6,538 bases of DNA from Kofleriaceae bacterium (GTDB taxonomy: Bacteria > Myxococcota_A > Polyangia > Haliangiales > Haliangiaceae). Below the pieces are notes generated by a model. It ran no database searches, was not told the DNA's origin, and saw only the letters and a list, made by a program, of their open reading frames with translations. This document shows positions 1-6,040 of the stretch, in pieces (within the stretch, counting starts at the first letter, position 1; every line of letters starts with the position of its first letter). Made by a program: the position numbers and the translations under genes. Where the stretch lies: the NCBI GenBank assembly GCA_024642805.1, contig JAHEAK010000298.1:1-6538 (forward strand), in the 5' to 3' direction.

Positions 1-478
1 GGGCGAAGAGCTCGGCGGCGCGATCTTTTTCCGCCGGATCCAGGAAGTGCACCATGCACAGCTCGTTGTCCTTGGGCAACTGGGCAACCACCGTCATCTT
101 CTTGAGGTGCCACATGGCGCGCTTGTCCGCGCTCTGATCAGGCTCGCCCATCTTGGCCATGAGATCGGCACCGACGGGACCTGGGTCACAGGACCAGACG
201 CCGACCTGGATCTCGACCAGGGGCGCGTCCTCCGCGTGGCCGCGGAAATACAGATCGGTCTGGGTCTTAAAACCGGCGATGGATGGCGACGGGTTGAGGA
301 AGCAGAAGGTGTAATTGCCCTCGGGCTGACACTTGTAGCCGTCGGCCGGTGTGCTCTTGCCGATCTTGAAGATTCCAAAGCCGCTCGGATCGGCCTTCTT
401 CTTGTCACAGCCGGGCGCGAGCATGGCAAGCGCTAGCACGCATACCAATGAATTTGCTCCGAATTGGTGTCCTGGCAT
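1..478 (-). CDS. Unrecognised four-cysteine lipoprotein, N-terminal part (runs off the left edge)
   Basis: An open frame reads leftward from an ATG at 478 to the window edge without a stop: 159 complete codons plus one base, with the C-terminus missing. Residues about 10-23 are hydrophobic and end in A-P-G-C, a plausible lipobox with the acylated Cys at residue 24, followed by DKKK; a lipoprotein anchored at the envelope is inferred. The n-region before the hydrophobic core has no Lys or Arg, which is unusual for a signal peptide. The mature part has Cys at 50, 59, 97 and 141, enough for two disulfides, and a pattern of alternating hydrophobic residues (for example VEIQVGVW at 88-95) that suggests beta-structure. 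I recognise no family and propose no function. No other in-frame ATG/GTG/TTG lies between 478 and about 520, so the start is fairly secure. It is divergent from the cytochrome c-FTR1 gene; a shared control region is possible but unproven. Confidence 0.8.
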   Translation of the reverse strand, partial: MPGHQFGANSLVCVLALAMLAPGCDKKKADPSGFGIFKIGKSTPADGYKCQPEGNYTFCFLNPSPSIAGFKTQTDLYFRGHAEDAPLVEIQVGVWSCDPGPVGADLMAKMGEPDQSADKRAMWHLKKMTVVAQLPKDNELCMVHFLDPAEKDRAAELFA

Positions 479-512
479 GCATTCGAGGATACCATCGTCG
501 ACGCCGGCTGCA
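479..512. promoter_or_regulatory. Very short divergent intergenic region
   Basis: Only about 34 bp separate the start codons of the left lipoprotein (minus) and the cytochrome c-FTR1 gene (plus), so promoter elements must overlap the opposing coding sequence or its 5' end. On the minus strand a weak sigma70-like pair can be read: TTGCAG (plus-strand 508-513) and TATCCT (486-491) with a 16-bp spacer. This would start transcription almost at the ATG and give a leaderless message. On the plus strand TTGGTG (465-470) and GATACC (489-494) are 18 bp apart. Both matches are poor and could be chance. No Shine-Dalgarno is visible upstream of either start. Confidence 0.25.
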
Positions 513-2069
513 ATGCGAGCTCTGTCCATCCTCCTCACGGCCCTGGTCCTTCTTGGACTGTCCTCGGCCTGCTACACCGACGCGCCCCCTCGGCTCCCCG
601 AGGTCGCGGAGCTTGGGCTCGTGCCGCTGACCCCGCCGGATCGCGAGCGCGGCCAGACGCTCTTCGCCGAGCACTGCGCCGCCTGCCATGGAGACACCGG
701 GCGCGGGGATGGCTGGAAGGTGGCCGAGCTCAAGGGCCCCCGGCCGCGAAACTTCCACGATGCCAAGATGGTCGAGACCATGTCGCCGGCGCGCGCCTAC
801 CTCGCCATCAGTCAGGGCGTGCCGCGCACCGAGATGAGCGCCTTCGAGCTTCTGTCTGGGCCCGATCGCTGGCACCTGGCCTTCCACATCCTCGCCCTCG
901 GTCACACGGAGGAAGCCGCCCAGCGAGGCCGCGAAATCTTCGCCGGTCTGGCCTTGGCCTTGCCCACGCCGCGCAGTCTCAGCGAGCTTTCCAACAAGAA
1001 GATCATCGACGACTTGCTCGCTCGCAAGGTGGAAGCGGCAAGCGCCAGACAGGTCCTGGCCTACCTGCGTCGCGAGGCAACCTTCGCACCACCGACCACC
1101 GTGCTGGCGCCGGCGCGCATGGCCATCGTCGATGCCATCGCCGAGTATCGCAAGGGCATGCACGCGCGCGCCAAGACCGACTTGCAAGCCGCCCACCTCG
1201 ACCAGCTCGAGAGCATGTTCAAGATCTTGCGCGAGATTGAAGACCGCGCCCAGATCCTCTTTGCAAGTCTCGACAAGGCAGAGCCCATCCTCTCGCAGCC
1301 CTTGAGCGCGGGCATTGCCGTCGCACAGAGCGCCTCCATCGCGCTCTCCTTCGCCCTCGATGGCGCACTCTGCCTCTTCATCCTCATCGTGGTCGGCTCG
1401 CGACGCGGAGCCGATCGTCGCGAGCGCAAGAGCGTTGGCCTCGGCGTGCTCATCGGCATGATCCTGGCCGTCGCGATTTGGCTGGGCTGGCATCAGCTTT
1501 CCGGGATGTTTCCCGGGTCCATGCGCACAACATTGAGCCTCTTGATGTCGACAACGGTTGCGCTGGTATGCGCACCGCTCCTGGTTGCAACCACCCGCTA
1601 CTTCTACCGGCCTCCGCAGACGCGCTTGCACGCCGCACCTTCTTGGCTGGTCTTCCTCTTCGTGATGGCCTGCGGCATTCTCGTCCGCGATGCGCTCGAG
1701 GCCGTGCCCGCGCTCGTGACCATTGCCAGCTTCAGTCCGGCCGCCCTGCTCGGCTTCTTGGGTGCAGGCATCGCCATCATCGCTCTGGTTGGCCTCTTGG
1801 TGGCCATGGAGCGCCGTCTCGCGGTGACCGCACGGGTCGCGCTCTTGTGCATGTCGGTGGTGACGGTCTCGGTGATTGCCGCTGGCAATGCCGCTCGCAG
1901 CGCACAAGATCTGGGACTCATCGCCAGCAACGCCGCGGGCCACGTGCAGAGCCCGTGGTTGGCATTCTGGCCCAGCGCCCAGGGTGTGCTCGCTCAGCTG
2001 TGCGTGGCGACGGCCTGCGTCTTGGCGCTAGCTGTGAGCACCTTCGTTCGCCACGAGCGCGGCGCGTAG
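513..2069 (+). CDS. Cytochrome c-FTR1 fusion, iron/metal permease-like membrane protein
   Basis: A 518-residue protein. Residues 1-19 are a signal peptide (MR then a hydrophobic run), ending SSA-C20; cleavage by signal peptidase I or lipidation at Cys20 are both possible because the lipobox is weak. Residues about 43-130 are a monoheme cytochrome c domain: C55-A-A-C58-H59 binds heme, and Met108 in GVPRTEMSAF is the likely distal ligand. Residues about 200-260 are a helical linker of the kind seen between these two domains (YRKG, then HLDQLE). Residues about 270-512 hold seven hydrophobic segments, as in the FTR1/EfeU iron permease (ILT) family, which includes PbrT-like lead-uptake proteins. 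The second signature reads RDALE (392-396), close to REGLE; the first reads LDGAL (282-286) and lacks the Arg and the second Glu. Family knowledge suggests envelope metal uptake coupled to redox; actual substrate and activity are uncertain. I chose the ATG at 513 because it gives a compact signal peptide; ATG 477 is in frame and would add 12 residues. No Efe/Ftr partner is visible nearby. Confidence 0.88.
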   Translation: MRALSILLTALVLLGLSSACYTDAPPRLPEVAELGLVPLTPPDRERGQTLFAEHCAACHGDTGRGDGWKVAELKGPRPRNFHDAKMVETMSPARAYLAISQGVPRTEMSAFELLSGPDRWHLAFHILALGHTEEAAQRGREIFAGLALALPTPRSLSELSNKKIIDDLLARKVEAASARQVLAYLRREATFAPPTTVLAPARMAIVDAIAEYRKGMHARAKTDLQAAHLDQLESMFKILREIEDRAQILFASLDKAEPILSQPLSAGIAVAQSASIALSFALDGALCLFILIVVGSRRGADRRERKSVGLGVLIGMILAVAIWLGWHQLSGMFPGSMRTTLSLLMSTTVALVCAPLLVATTRYFYRPPQTRLHAAPSWLVFLFVMACGILVRDALEAVPALVTIASFSPAALLGFLGAGIAIIALVGLLVAMERRLAVTARVALLCMSVVTVSVIAAGNAARSAQDLGLIASNAAGHVQSPWLAFWPSAQGVLAQLCVATACVLALAVSTFVRHERGA

Positions 2070-2075
2070 GGCGAG

Positions 2076-2101
2076 GCTCGGCCCGAGGAGTCGAGCCGAG
2101 C
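2076..2101. terminator. Possible hairpin between convergent genes
   Basis: GCTCGGC (2076-2082) and GCCGAGC (2095-2101) form a perfect 7-bp inverted repeat around a 12-nt loop. It lies in the 46-bp gap between the stop of the cytochrome c-FTR1 gene and the stop of the convergent lipoprotein gene, where a bidirectional terminator would be expected. There is no T-tract on either side, so intrinsic termination is not demonstrated; in GC-rich DNA a short GC hairpin can also arise by chance. Confidence 0.35.
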
Positions 2102-2115
2102 AGCAAGCGAGCCGA

Positions 2116-3009
2116 CTACTCGAGGGTGAAAGCCAGGATGCCTGGCATCGCGGTCGTGAACACGCCGCTATCTGGATCCACCGAGTCGAAGTAGACCTGA
2201 AAGCGCAGGTCACACTCTTGGGTGCCGAGCTCGCCGCGCAAACGACCTAGGGGCTGGCACGAGCCCACGAAGGGCATTTGCCGAACCAGCTCATTGCACA
2301 CGTCGACGCCAAGCGAAATCGCGGCATCGCAGCTTTGCTGGTTGACGGTGACCAGCGGGCGAGCGCTCGAGTTGATCATCAGGTGACTGCGAGGTCCGTC
2401 CCATTGATTCTTGGGAACGAAGGCGATGCCGGCGTCCTGGTAGTACTGCTCGATCACCGCCTCGCAACCCTGAAACTCTTCGACGTTGCAGGTGGCGCTG
2501 CAGCCGTCCCAGTCTTCGCGATTGCCGTCATCGCATTGCTCGTCGCCGTCGACGACGCCGTCGCCGCAGTGATCGCTGGGACTGTTGACTGGCGTGCCGC
2601 TGAGATCGAAGGCGTAGATTTCTTCCAGCTCACCGCTGCGCTGCAGGCGAGCCGCGCAGCGAGGTGTGCTGTGCGCCATGAAGTAGGTGGCCTGGCCGTA
2701 GCAGTAGCTCTCACCACTGATGCTGCCCAGAAGGCCGCAGGCCTGCGAGAGGAGATTTTCGACCTCTTGGCAGGACTCGAGAGTCACGGCCCCGGTCGGC
2801 GTTGCACTGGGCAGGCTGTACAGGCCCTGGGCAAGCACTTCTTGAATAGGGGCGATGGAGGCCTGGCCGACCAACGAGTCGGAGAGGGCCTGACCGACTT
2901 CGCTTGGCTCGGTCACGCGGCCGGCATCAGAGCCTCCGGTGCACGCGGGCAGGAGGAATGCGAGGACAGCGAAGCGGAATGGGGCGGGGATGGGACGAGG
3001 TAGATGCAT
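2116..3009 (-). CDS. Cysteine-rich lipoprotein with one Myxococcus-type disulfide repeat (DUF4215-like)
   Basis: A 297-residue protein when started at the ATG at 3009. Residues 1-22 form a signal peptide with Arg residues in the n-region and a hydrophobic core ending L-P-A-C23, a good lipobox, so a lipid-anchored envelope or secreted protein is inferred. Residues about 148-182 match the Myxococcus cysteine-rich repeat: C148-GDGVVDGDEQ-C159-DDGN, then DGC170-SATC174 and C182. Such repeats are common in myxobacterial surface proteins and are disulfide-bonded. The flanks contain further cysteines (80, 91, 103, 118 before; 227, 238, 251, 266 after), 13 in the mature chain besides the lipidated one, implying an extensively oxidised extracytoplasmic protein. 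I do not recognise the flanking domains and no enzyme motif is visible; function unknown. An in-frame ATG at 3033 would add eight residues, but the start at 3009 has a Shine-Dalgarno-like AGGG and a better signal peptide. It is convergent with the FTR1 fusion and divergent from aguA. Confidence 0.85.
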   Translation of the reverse strand: MHLPRPIPAPFRFAVLAFLLPACTGGSDAGRVTEPSEVGQALSDSLVGQASIAPIQEVLAQGLYSLPSATPTGAVTLESCQEVENLLSQACGLLGSISGESYCYGQATYFMAHSTPRCAARLQRSGELEEIYAFDLSGTPVNSPSDHCGDGVVDGDEQCDDGNREDWDGCSATCNVEEFQGCEAVIEQYYQDAGIAFVPKNQWDGPRSHLMINSSARPLVTVNQQSCDAAISLGVDVCNELVRQMPFVGSCQPLGRLRGELGTQECDLRFQVYFDSVDPDSGVFTTAMPGILAFTLE

Positions 3010-3159
3010 GGCGCCACCCTGAGCAACCGCCATGCCCAGGTGTGCTCACTGTTATTTCAGGGACTCGCAGGCGTAAATGATGTCGCGCCCTCAAATTTTT
3101 GCGATCCGGGCACGCGGCCTCCGTGAATTTTGGCTGGCGAATGTGCAATAGATGCCGCC
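3010..3159. promoter_or_regulatory. Divergent intergenic region, lipoprotein / aguA
   Basis: About 150 bp separates the lipoprotein start (minus) from the aguA start (plus) and must hold promoters for both. It contains the most AT-rich patches of the neighbourhood (for example around 3073-3080 and 3092-3100). On the minus strand TTTACG followed about 15-16 bases later by AATAAC (plus-strand about 3050-3077) is a weak sigma70-like candidate. No clear plus-strand promoter, operator dyad or riboswitch was found, and no strong Shine-Dalgarno precedes the aguA start. Confidence 0.35.
3014..3020 (-). promoter_or_regulatory. Ribosome binding site deciding the lipoprotein start
   Basis: On the minus strand AGGGTGG lies four bases before the ATG at 3009 (seven from the end of AGGG). 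The alternative in-frame ATG at 3033 has no comparable sequence, so this site favours the shorter protein. Confidence 0.5.
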
Positions 3160-4203
3160 ATGCACACGCTGCGAATGCCCGCCGAATGGGAGCCACACGA
3201 TGCACTCTGGCTGGCCATGCCACATGACGAAGAAGAGTGGGGCGCCTACTTTCAGGGTGCGCGCCAAACTCTTCGAAGCATGGTGCGCGAACTGGCCGCC
3301 GACCCAGGTGGCGACGCCACCCAGCTCTTGGTGACCGAAATCGATCCCCAGCTCGAAGGCGCACAGCAGCACATCGCCGAATATGGCGATATCTGGCTGC
3401 GCGACACCGGCCCGATCTTTCTGCACGCCTCGGGCAAGGAGCTAGTCGCCGCGGGTTTCGCTTTCAACGGTTGGGGCGACAAGTACGACTTTCCCGGCGA
3501 CAAGAAGGTCGCTGCTGCCATCGCGCGCATCGCAGGCGTCGAGCTGCACCGGCACGCACTGGTCGCCGAAGGTGGCAGCCTCGACTGCAATGGCGCTGGA
3601 ACTTTTCTTAGCACCCGAGAGTGCCTGCTCAACTCCAACCGCAACCCGGGCATGAGTGAGAGCCAGGTCGAAGCCGCGCTTGCCACGGCGCTTGGCTGCC
3701 AAAAGCTCATCTGGATCGATCGCGGATTGCGCGGTGATCACACCGATGGGCACATCGACAACCTGGCCCGCTTCGTGTCCAAGACCGAGGTCTTCTGCAT
3801 GTCGCCAAGCGGAGCCAGCGATCCCAACAAGGACATCCTCGAGGAAATCCAGGCCGCGTTGCGAGCCGCACGCACCGCCGAGGGCGAACCACTACAGATC
3901 ATCGCCGTACCTAGCCCCGGCGCCCTCGAAGGGCCGAGCGGCCTGATGGCGGCGTCCTATTGCAACTTCCTCATCACCAATCGCTGCGTGCTGGCGCCCG
4001 TCTTCGATCGCGCCGCCGACAGCGAAGCACTCGCCACGCTCGGCAATCTCTTTCCGGATCGGCGAATTGTGCCCATCGAGGCCTACGCCCTCTTGACCGG
4101 AGGCGGTACCGTGCACTGCATCTCGCAGCAACAACCGAGTCGTCCTCGTTCCGGGGCGCCTGGTGCCGAGGCTGCTCTTTCCAAAGATCCGGTTTCGCGT
4201 TAG
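3160..4203 (+). CDS. aguA: Agmatine deiminase (agmatine iminohydrolase)
   Basis: A 347-residue cytoplasmic enzyme of the peptidylarginine deiminase-like (PPAD, guanidine-modifying) family, converting agmatine to N-carbamoylputrescine and ammonia. The N-terminal signature RMPAEWEPHDALWLAMPH (5-22) is typical. Visible active-site elements are WLRDTGP (79-85, with Asp82), EGGSLDCNG (137-145), the HxD pair in DGHID (His198, Asp200) and the nucleophile Cys320 in TGGGTVHCISQQQP. Thr317 stands where many agmatine deiminases have Asn (GGGNIHC), a modest variation. The family usually ends soon after QQQP; here about 21 further polar, Pro/Ala-rich residues follow. I chose ATG 3160 because it lies five residues before the conserved start; TTG 3130 would add ten uncharacteristic residues and ATG 3175 would cut into the usual N-terminus. 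The next gene, aguB, begins nine bases after the stop and supplies the following step, which strongly supports the substrate. Peptidylarginine deiminase activity is the less likely alternative. Confidence 0.93.
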   Translation: MHTLRMPAEWEPHDALWLAMPHDEEEWGAYFQGARQTLRSMVRELAADPGGDATQLLVTEIDPQLEGAQQHIAEYGDIWLRDTGPIFLHASGKELVAAGFAFNGWGDKYDFPGDKKVAAAIARIAGVELHRHALVAEGGSLDCNGAGTFLSTRECLLNSNRNPGMSESQVEAALATALGCQKLIWIDRGLRGDHTDGHIDNLARFVSKTEVFCMSPSGASDPNKDILEEIQAALRAARTAEGEPLQIIAVPSPGALEGPSGLMAASYCNFLITNRCVLAPVFDRAADSEALATLGNLFPDRRIVPIEAYALLTGGGTVHCISQQQPSRPRSGAPGAEAALSKDPVSR

Positions 4204-4212
4204 TTGGTTCCC

Positions 4213-5046
4213 ATGTCAGAGATCGTTCGAGTCGCCGCCATTCAGTCCGCCTTCGCAGAGGAGTGCGATCGCAACGTGCAGCGCATGGACGCCATGGTCC
4301 GCGAAGCGGCCAGCGCCGGCGCACAGATCATCCTCATGCCCGAGCTCTTCGAGGGCCGCTACTTCCCCCAGGAGCAGCTCGAGGAGGACTTCGAGCGCGC
4401 GAGGCCCGCGAGCGATCATCCGACCATCACGCACTTTCAAGCACTGGCCAAGCAGCTGGGTGTCGCCCTGCCCGTGTCCTTTTACGAGCGCGATGGCCAG
4501 TATCTGTACAACAGCGTGGCTATGGTCGACGCCGATGGCCAGCTTCTAGGTATTTATCGCAAGAGCCACATCCCCGACGGGCCCGGCTATCAGGAGAAGT
4601 TCTTCTTCCGACCAGGCGACACGGGTTTCAAGGTCTGGAAGACCCGCTTTGGCTGCGTGGGCGTCGGCATCTGCTGGGATCAGTGGTTTCCCGAGGCGGC
4701 GCGCGCCATGGTCGCCCAGGGCGCCGACATCCTCTTCTATCCAACCGCCATCGGCAGCGAGCCGCACAACGCCGAGCTCGACACCAAGGACCCGTGGCAG
4801 CGCGTCATGCAAGGCCACGCGGTCGCCAACGCCTGCGGCCTGGTGGCTGCCAATCGCATCGGCCAGGAGAAAGACATCTCGTTCTACGGCTCGAGCTTCA
4901 TCTGTGATCAGCGCGGCGACATGCTCGCCGAGATGGATCGCAGCGAGGCTGGCAGCATCTTCGCCGACTTCGATCTGCGCAGCCTGCGCAACTACCGCGA
5001 CAGTTTTGGATTCTTCCGCGACCGTCGCCCCGAGCTCTACAAATAG
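4213..5046 (+). CDS. aguB: N-carbamoylputrescine amidase
   Basis: A 277-residue nitrilase-superfamily (carbon-nitrogen hydrolase) enzyme, cytoplasmic, that hydrolyses N-carbamoylputrescine to putrescine, CO2 and ammonia. The Glu-Lys-Cys triad is intact: Glu44 in MPELFEG, Lys117 in YRKSHIPDGPGY, and Cys154 in GICWDQWFPE. The GRYFPQ stretch (48-53), YPTAIGSEP (176-184) and the terminal FFRDRRPELY (267-276) resemble AguB rather than generic nitrilases. The C-terminus stops right after this last motif, slightly earlier than usual. ATG 4213 is preferred; an in-frame TTG at 4204 directly abuts the aguA stop and would add three residues. The nine-base gap to aguA and lack of a clear Shine-Dalgarno suggest translational coupling. 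Together with aguA it gives a complete agmatine-to-putrescine route, for polyamine synthesis or agmatine use as a nitrogen source. Other carbamoyl or amide substrates cannot be excluded from sequence alone. Confidence 0.93.
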   Translation: MSEIVRVAAIQSAFAEECDRNVQRMDAMVREAASAGAQIILMPELFEGRYFPQEQLEEDFERARPASDHPTITHFQALAKQLGVALPVSFYERDGQYLYNSVAMVDADGQLLGIYRKSHIPDGPGYQEKFFFRPGDTGFKVWKTRFGCVGVGICWDQWFPEAARAMVAQGADILFYPTAIGSEPHNAELDTKDPWQRVMQGHAVANACGLVAANRIGQEKDISFYGSSFICDQRGDMLAEMDRSEAGSIFADFDLRSLRNYRDSFGFFRDRRPELYK

Positions 5047-5089
5047 CGCTCGGATCTGCCATCACCGCCACGAACGCATCTCGCCCCTT

Positions 5090-5094
5090 AGGAG
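5090..5094 (+). promoter_or_regulatory. Strong ribosome binding site before the crotonase gene
   Basis: AGGAG ends seven bases before the ATG at 5102. It is the best Shine-Dalgarno in the window, and it fixes the start of the crotonase gene within a reading frame that stays open far upstream, through aguB. Confidence 0.8.
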
Positions 5095-5101
5095 CTATCT
5101 C

Positions 5102-5887
5102 ATGAGCAATCTCGTCAACTACTCGACCAGCGAAGGTGTTGCCACCATCGAACTGTGCAACCCACCCGCCAATGCCTACAGCTACCAGATGTTCCGCGAG
5201 ATGGACGACGCCATCTTGCAGGCCCGCTTTGACGACGATGTGCACGTCATCGTTTTGCAGGGCGCTGGCGAGAAGTTCTTCTGTGCCGGAGCCGATATCT
5301 CTATGCTCGACGGCGTCACCCCCAAGTTCAAATACAACTTCTGCCTGCACGCCAACGAGACCCTCTTGCGCCTCGAGCACACCAGCAAGCTGGTCATTGC
5401 CGCGATCGGTGGTCACTGCGTCGGCGGCGGCCTCGAGGTCGCCCTGGCCGCCGACCTGCGGGTCGCCAAAGCGGGTGCCGGTAAGATAGGCCTGCCAGAG
5501 GTCAAGCTCGGTGTTCTTCCGGGCACCGGTGGCACACAGCGACTCACGCGCCTAATTGGCAAGAGCAAGGCCATCGAGATGATGATCGAGTCGGCCATGC
5601 TGAGCGTGGAAGAAGCGGCCGCCATCGGGCTCATCAACAAGGTCTTCGCCCCGGAGGATTTTCAGGCACAGGTGCGCGCCTACGCCCGATCCTTCTGCCC
5701 ACCAGGCAAGGCCTCCAAGGCGGTTGGACTCATCAAGCGCGCGGTGCAAAGTGGCGACGACCTGAGCCTCGAGTCGGGGCTAGCCCTCGAGCGCGAGCTG
5801 CAACAGCAGCTCTTTCAAAGCGATGACGCCAAAGAGGGCATCGGCGCCTTCGTCGGCAAGCGCGAGGCCGTGTTTACCGGTCGCTAA
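5102..5887 (+). CDS. Enoyl-CoA hydratase/isomerase (crotonase) family protein
   Basis: A 261-residue protein, the normal length for single-domain crotonases. The oxyanion-hole segments are present: KFFCAGADISML (58-69) and GGHCVGGGLEVALAADLR (103-120). Both catalytic glutamates of classical enoyl-CoA hydratase are retained: Glu112 in GGGLEVAL and Glu133 in GLPEVKLGVLPGTGGTQRL. This favours a true hydratase, adding water across a 2-enoyl-CoA in fatty-acid or aromatic degradation, but the family is diverse and the exact acyl substrate cannot be read from sequence. The N-terminal NPPANAYSYQMFREMDDAI is typical of the fold. Start choice rests on the AGGAG seven bases upstream and the expected length. 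The gene begins 55 bp after aguB on the same strand and may be cotranscribed, although no metabolic connection to agmatine breakdown is obvious and no other beta-oxidation gene is in view. Confidence 0.92.
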   Translation: MSNLVNYSTSEGVATIELCNPPANAYSYQMFREMDDAILQARFDDDVHVIVLQGAGEKFFCAGADISMLDGVTPKFKYNFCLHANETLLRLEHTSKLVIAAIGGHCVGGGLEVALAADLRVAKAGAGKIGLPEVKLGVLPGTGGTQRLTRLIGKSKAIEMMIESAMLSVEEAAAIGLINKVFAPEDFQAQVRAYARSFCPPGKASKAVGLIKRAVQSGDDLSLESGLALERELQQQLFQSDDAKEGIGAFVGKREAVFTGR

Positions 5888-6040
5888 GAGCGGTTTTCAC
5901 GGCTTCGGCGCTTCTCCCCGCGGCGCGCGTGTCGAGTGCGCGACGGGCGGGGCGCGGGCAGGCATTTTCAGCGCGCAACTTGCGGGGCGCGGCCATTTTG
6001 GGCAAGCAAAGCGCGGGGCTTGCCGTAGACTCGTTGGTCT
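5888..6040 (+). promoter_or_regulatory. Intergenic region before the P450 gene, with repeats and dyads
   Basis: This 153-bp gap probably holds the P450 promoter. It contains a direct repeat, GGGGCGCGG followed after 5 or 1 bases by CATTTT (5949-5968 and 5984-5999). It also has a hairpin, GGCAAGC (6001-6007) with GCTTGCC (6018-6024), and a small dyad, TAGAC (6026-6030) with GTCTA (6037-6041), that overlaps the P450 start codon. No convincing -10/-35 pair, Shine-Dalgarno or T-tailed terminator for the upstream operon is visible. These could be operator sites or chance structure in GC-rich DNA. Confidence 0.35.

Noticed and set aside
47..436. A plus-strand open frame across the left lipoprotein
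   Set aside because: The minus strand has a signal peptide, lipobox and paired cysteines; the plus-strand product shows no motif and overlaps it fully.
351..512. An N-terminal extension of the cytochrome c-FTR1 protein starting at 351
   Set aside because: It would overlap the 5' end of the divergent lipoprotein and bury the signal peptide 54 residues inside the protein.
405..1943. A 512-codon open frame on the minus strand, antisense to the cytochrome c-FTR1 gene
   Set aside because: Its translation is rich in His, Gly, Glu and Arg with no recognisable domain, and it lies opposite a clearly real gene. Long antisense frames are expected in GC-rich DNA.
2278..3003. A 241-codon plus-strand frame opposite the cysteine-rich lipoprotein
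   Set aside because: The minus strand carries the unmistakable Myxococcus disulfide repeat and a lipobox; the plus-strand product is Ala/Val-rich with no motif.
3960..4907. A 315-codon plus-strand frame spanning the aguA-aguB junction, as a hint of a fusion or frameshift
   Set aside because: Both aguA and aguB are complete in their own frames with all catalytic residues; the spanning frame is Arg-rich noise.
4649..5101. Upstream open extension of the crotonase frame, suggesting a 412-residue protein
   Set aside because: The extension overlaps aguB in another frame, is low-complexity Ala/Ser/Arg, and the crotonase fold begins at the ATG at 5102 with a strong Shine-Dalgarno.
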